A stretch of 64,000 nt of DNA, taken from positions 2,046,001-2,110,000 of the forward strand of contig NW_027480423.1 in the NCBI RefSeq assembly GCF_051401765.1. Reading direction: 5' to 3'. This document shows, piece after piece, positions 63,393-64,000 of this stretch. Origin of the DNA: Calliopsis andreniformis. Taxonomy: Eukaryota; Arthropoda; Insecta; Hymenoptera; Andrenidae. How positions within the stretch are numbered: the first letter of the stretch is position 1; the number at the start of each line of letters is the position of its first letter. Made by a program: the position numbers and the translations under genes. A model generated the notes under the pieces. It did not search any database, was not told the origin of the DNA, and was given only the letters and a program-made list of their open reading frames with translations.

Positions 63393-64000
63393 GTTTTTCC
63401 ATCGTATAAAATGTATGATTGCGAACATTGTGAAAGTAATGGTCATTTCTACGTTCCGGGCAACCTACGCTTGACCCTAGGGCGTTGTTCCACCGGATGG
63501 AATAGTTAGGGCCTAAGAAGTCAACGCCAGAAGCATAAAATACGATACAAATACAACAGCTTTTCCATCGTAGAAAACGAATAATGGCAACCAGTGTGAA
63601 AGATATGGTCATTTCTACGTTCCGAGCAACCTAGGCTTCACTCTAGGGCCTTGCTCCACCAGATCGAACAGTTAGAGCCTTAGATGTCAACGCCACATGC
63701 ATAAAATACAGTAAAGGTGCAACAGTTTTTCCATCGTATAACAGGAATAACTGCAAACAGTGTGAAAGTACTGGACATTTCTACGTTCCGGGTAACTTAG
63801 GTTTCACTATAGGGCGTTGCTCCACCAGATCGAATAGCTAGGGCCTTAGAAGTGAACGCCCGAAGGATAAAATACAAAAAAATAGAACAGTTTTTCCATG
63901 TGCAAAACGAATAATTGCTACCAGTGTGAACGTTATGGTCATTTCTACGTTCCGGGCAACCTAGGCTTCACTCTAGGGCGTTGCTCCACCAGATCGAACA
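63393..64000 (+). repeat. 10-monomer tandem duplication, copy 2, cut by the window end
   Basis: The left junction joins GTGAACGCCAGAAGC sequence to the AAAATGTATGATTGC monomer. It then follows copy 1 at an offset of 1,655 bp to the last base. Private differences include AAGATATGG for AAGTTATGG near 63,602 and CGAAGGATAAAA for CGAAGCATAAAA near 63,862. Confidence 0.85.

Larger units (their letters stand above)
1..64000 (+). repeat. Satellite DNA array, 166-bp monomer, head to tail
   Basis: Every line of the window is a variant of one 166-bp monomer in one orientation. With TATAAAA as 1-7, fixed landmarks follow: AATAATTGCAACCAGTGTG near 11-29, GGTCATTTCTACGTTCCGGG at 37-56, CCTAGG at 60-65, TCTAGGGCGTTGCTCCACC at 72-90, GATCGAATAGTTAGGG at 92-107, AAGTCAACGCC near 114-124, GAAGCATAAAATAC near 126-139, then an A-rich stretch, a T5 run at about 156-160 and CCATCG at 161-166. 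The first starts fall at 1, 167, 333 and 499. Most monomers are 166 bp, with recurrent 164, 165, 167 and 168-bp variants. I saw no unrelated insertion, inverted monomer or unique spacer. Such arrays usually form centromeric or pericentromeric heterochromatin; the location here is inferred. I cannot name the family. Confidence 0.98.
52342..64000 (+). repeat. Array domain V: second copy of domain III material
   Basis: Starts at ACGTTCCGGGGAACC and follows 37,582 onward at 14,760 bp. After losing two monomers near 53,210, it continues at 14,431 bp until about 54,320. It is then expanded by an 18-monomer tandem duplication. From about 59,400 to 61,680 comes a mixed stretch with GTTCTGCCACC and GTTGAGGGCC monomers, and after that another run of the domain III order. 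The array continues past the window end. Confidence 0.85.

Noticed and set aside
9689..63612. Many minus-strand open frames of 60-104 codons with near-identical translations (MTITFTLVAIIRF types)
   Set aside because: They repeat because the DNA repeats. The monomer is 3x55+1 bp, so each frame shifts every monomer and ends within about two to three monomers. The same peptide blocks reappear in other frames of the next monomer, and there is no independent sign of coding.
1..64000. TATAAAA once per monomer as a promoter element
   Set aside because: It recurs every 166 bp as part of the satellite, with no downstream gene. Satellite transcription is possible but the sequence does not show it.
1..64000. 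TTAGGG once per monomer as telomeric repeat
   Set aside because: It occurs as single isolated hexamers 166 bp apart inside GTTAGGGCC, never in tandem.
1..64000. CENP-B box
   Set aside because: I looked for the TTCG....A..CGGG pattern around CTACGTTCCGGGC and CGCCCGAAGC on both strands; the spacing does not fit.
1..64000. CRISPR array or bacterial origin
   Set aside because: The units are 166 bp with no short repeat separating unique spacers; the whole unit repeats. There are no cas or other genes.
1..64000. Known satellite family or species name
   Set aside because: Several plants and animals have satellites near 160-180 bp, but I do not recognise this sequence and period alone is not evidence. 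A database search of the consensus would decide.

Overview
The whole 64 kb window is one uninterrupted, head-to-tail satellite DNA array. The monomer is about 166 bp, so roughly 385 copies lie in the window, all on the same strand. I found no protein gene, RNA gene, transposon, inverted segment or non-satellite spacer. Taking the recurring TATAAAA as position 1, the first monomer starts fall at 1, 167, 333 and 499, which fixes the period at 166. Every later section repeats the same boxes with substitutions and 1-2 bp indels. This is eukaryotic heterochromatin, most likely centromeric or pericentromeric given the period and the higher-order structure. I do not recognise the monomer. It is not human alpha satellite or the Arabidopsis 178-bp repeat as I know them, and period alone cannot name the organism.

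The array is organised above the monomer level by nested segmental duplications. Domain I (1 to about 9,470) is a diverged mosaic with a few local copies spaced 12, 20 and 33 monomers apart. Domain II (about 9,470-37,793) is heavily layered. It has an 11-monomer tandem duplication (1,828 bp), a block repeated about 11.5 kb away, 3-monomer (498 bp) and 6/9-monomer (996/1,494 bp) duplications, a 15-monomer tandem duplication (2,493 bp), and a 48-monomer (7,975 bp) duplication containing these. Domain III (37,794-45,280) is a different higher-order family with units of about 12-14 monomers (2,319, 2,153 and 1,987 bp spacings). Domain IV (45,281-51,195) is a second, shorter copy of domain II material. 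Domain V (51,196-64,000) is a second copy of domain III material. It is expanded as an 18-monomer (2,983 bp) tandem duplication and ends with a 10-monomer (1,655 bp) duplication that runs off the window.

The order II-III-II'-III' suggests a super-repeat of about 23.7 kb. Because 166 is 3x55+1, the reading frame shifts at each monomer. The short open frames (60-104 codons, mostly minus strand) are by-products of the repeat and are not annotated as genes. The main interest is the record of turnover: monomers of 164, 165 and 167 bp act as barcodes for individual unequal exchanges, and missing sub-duplications give an order of events.
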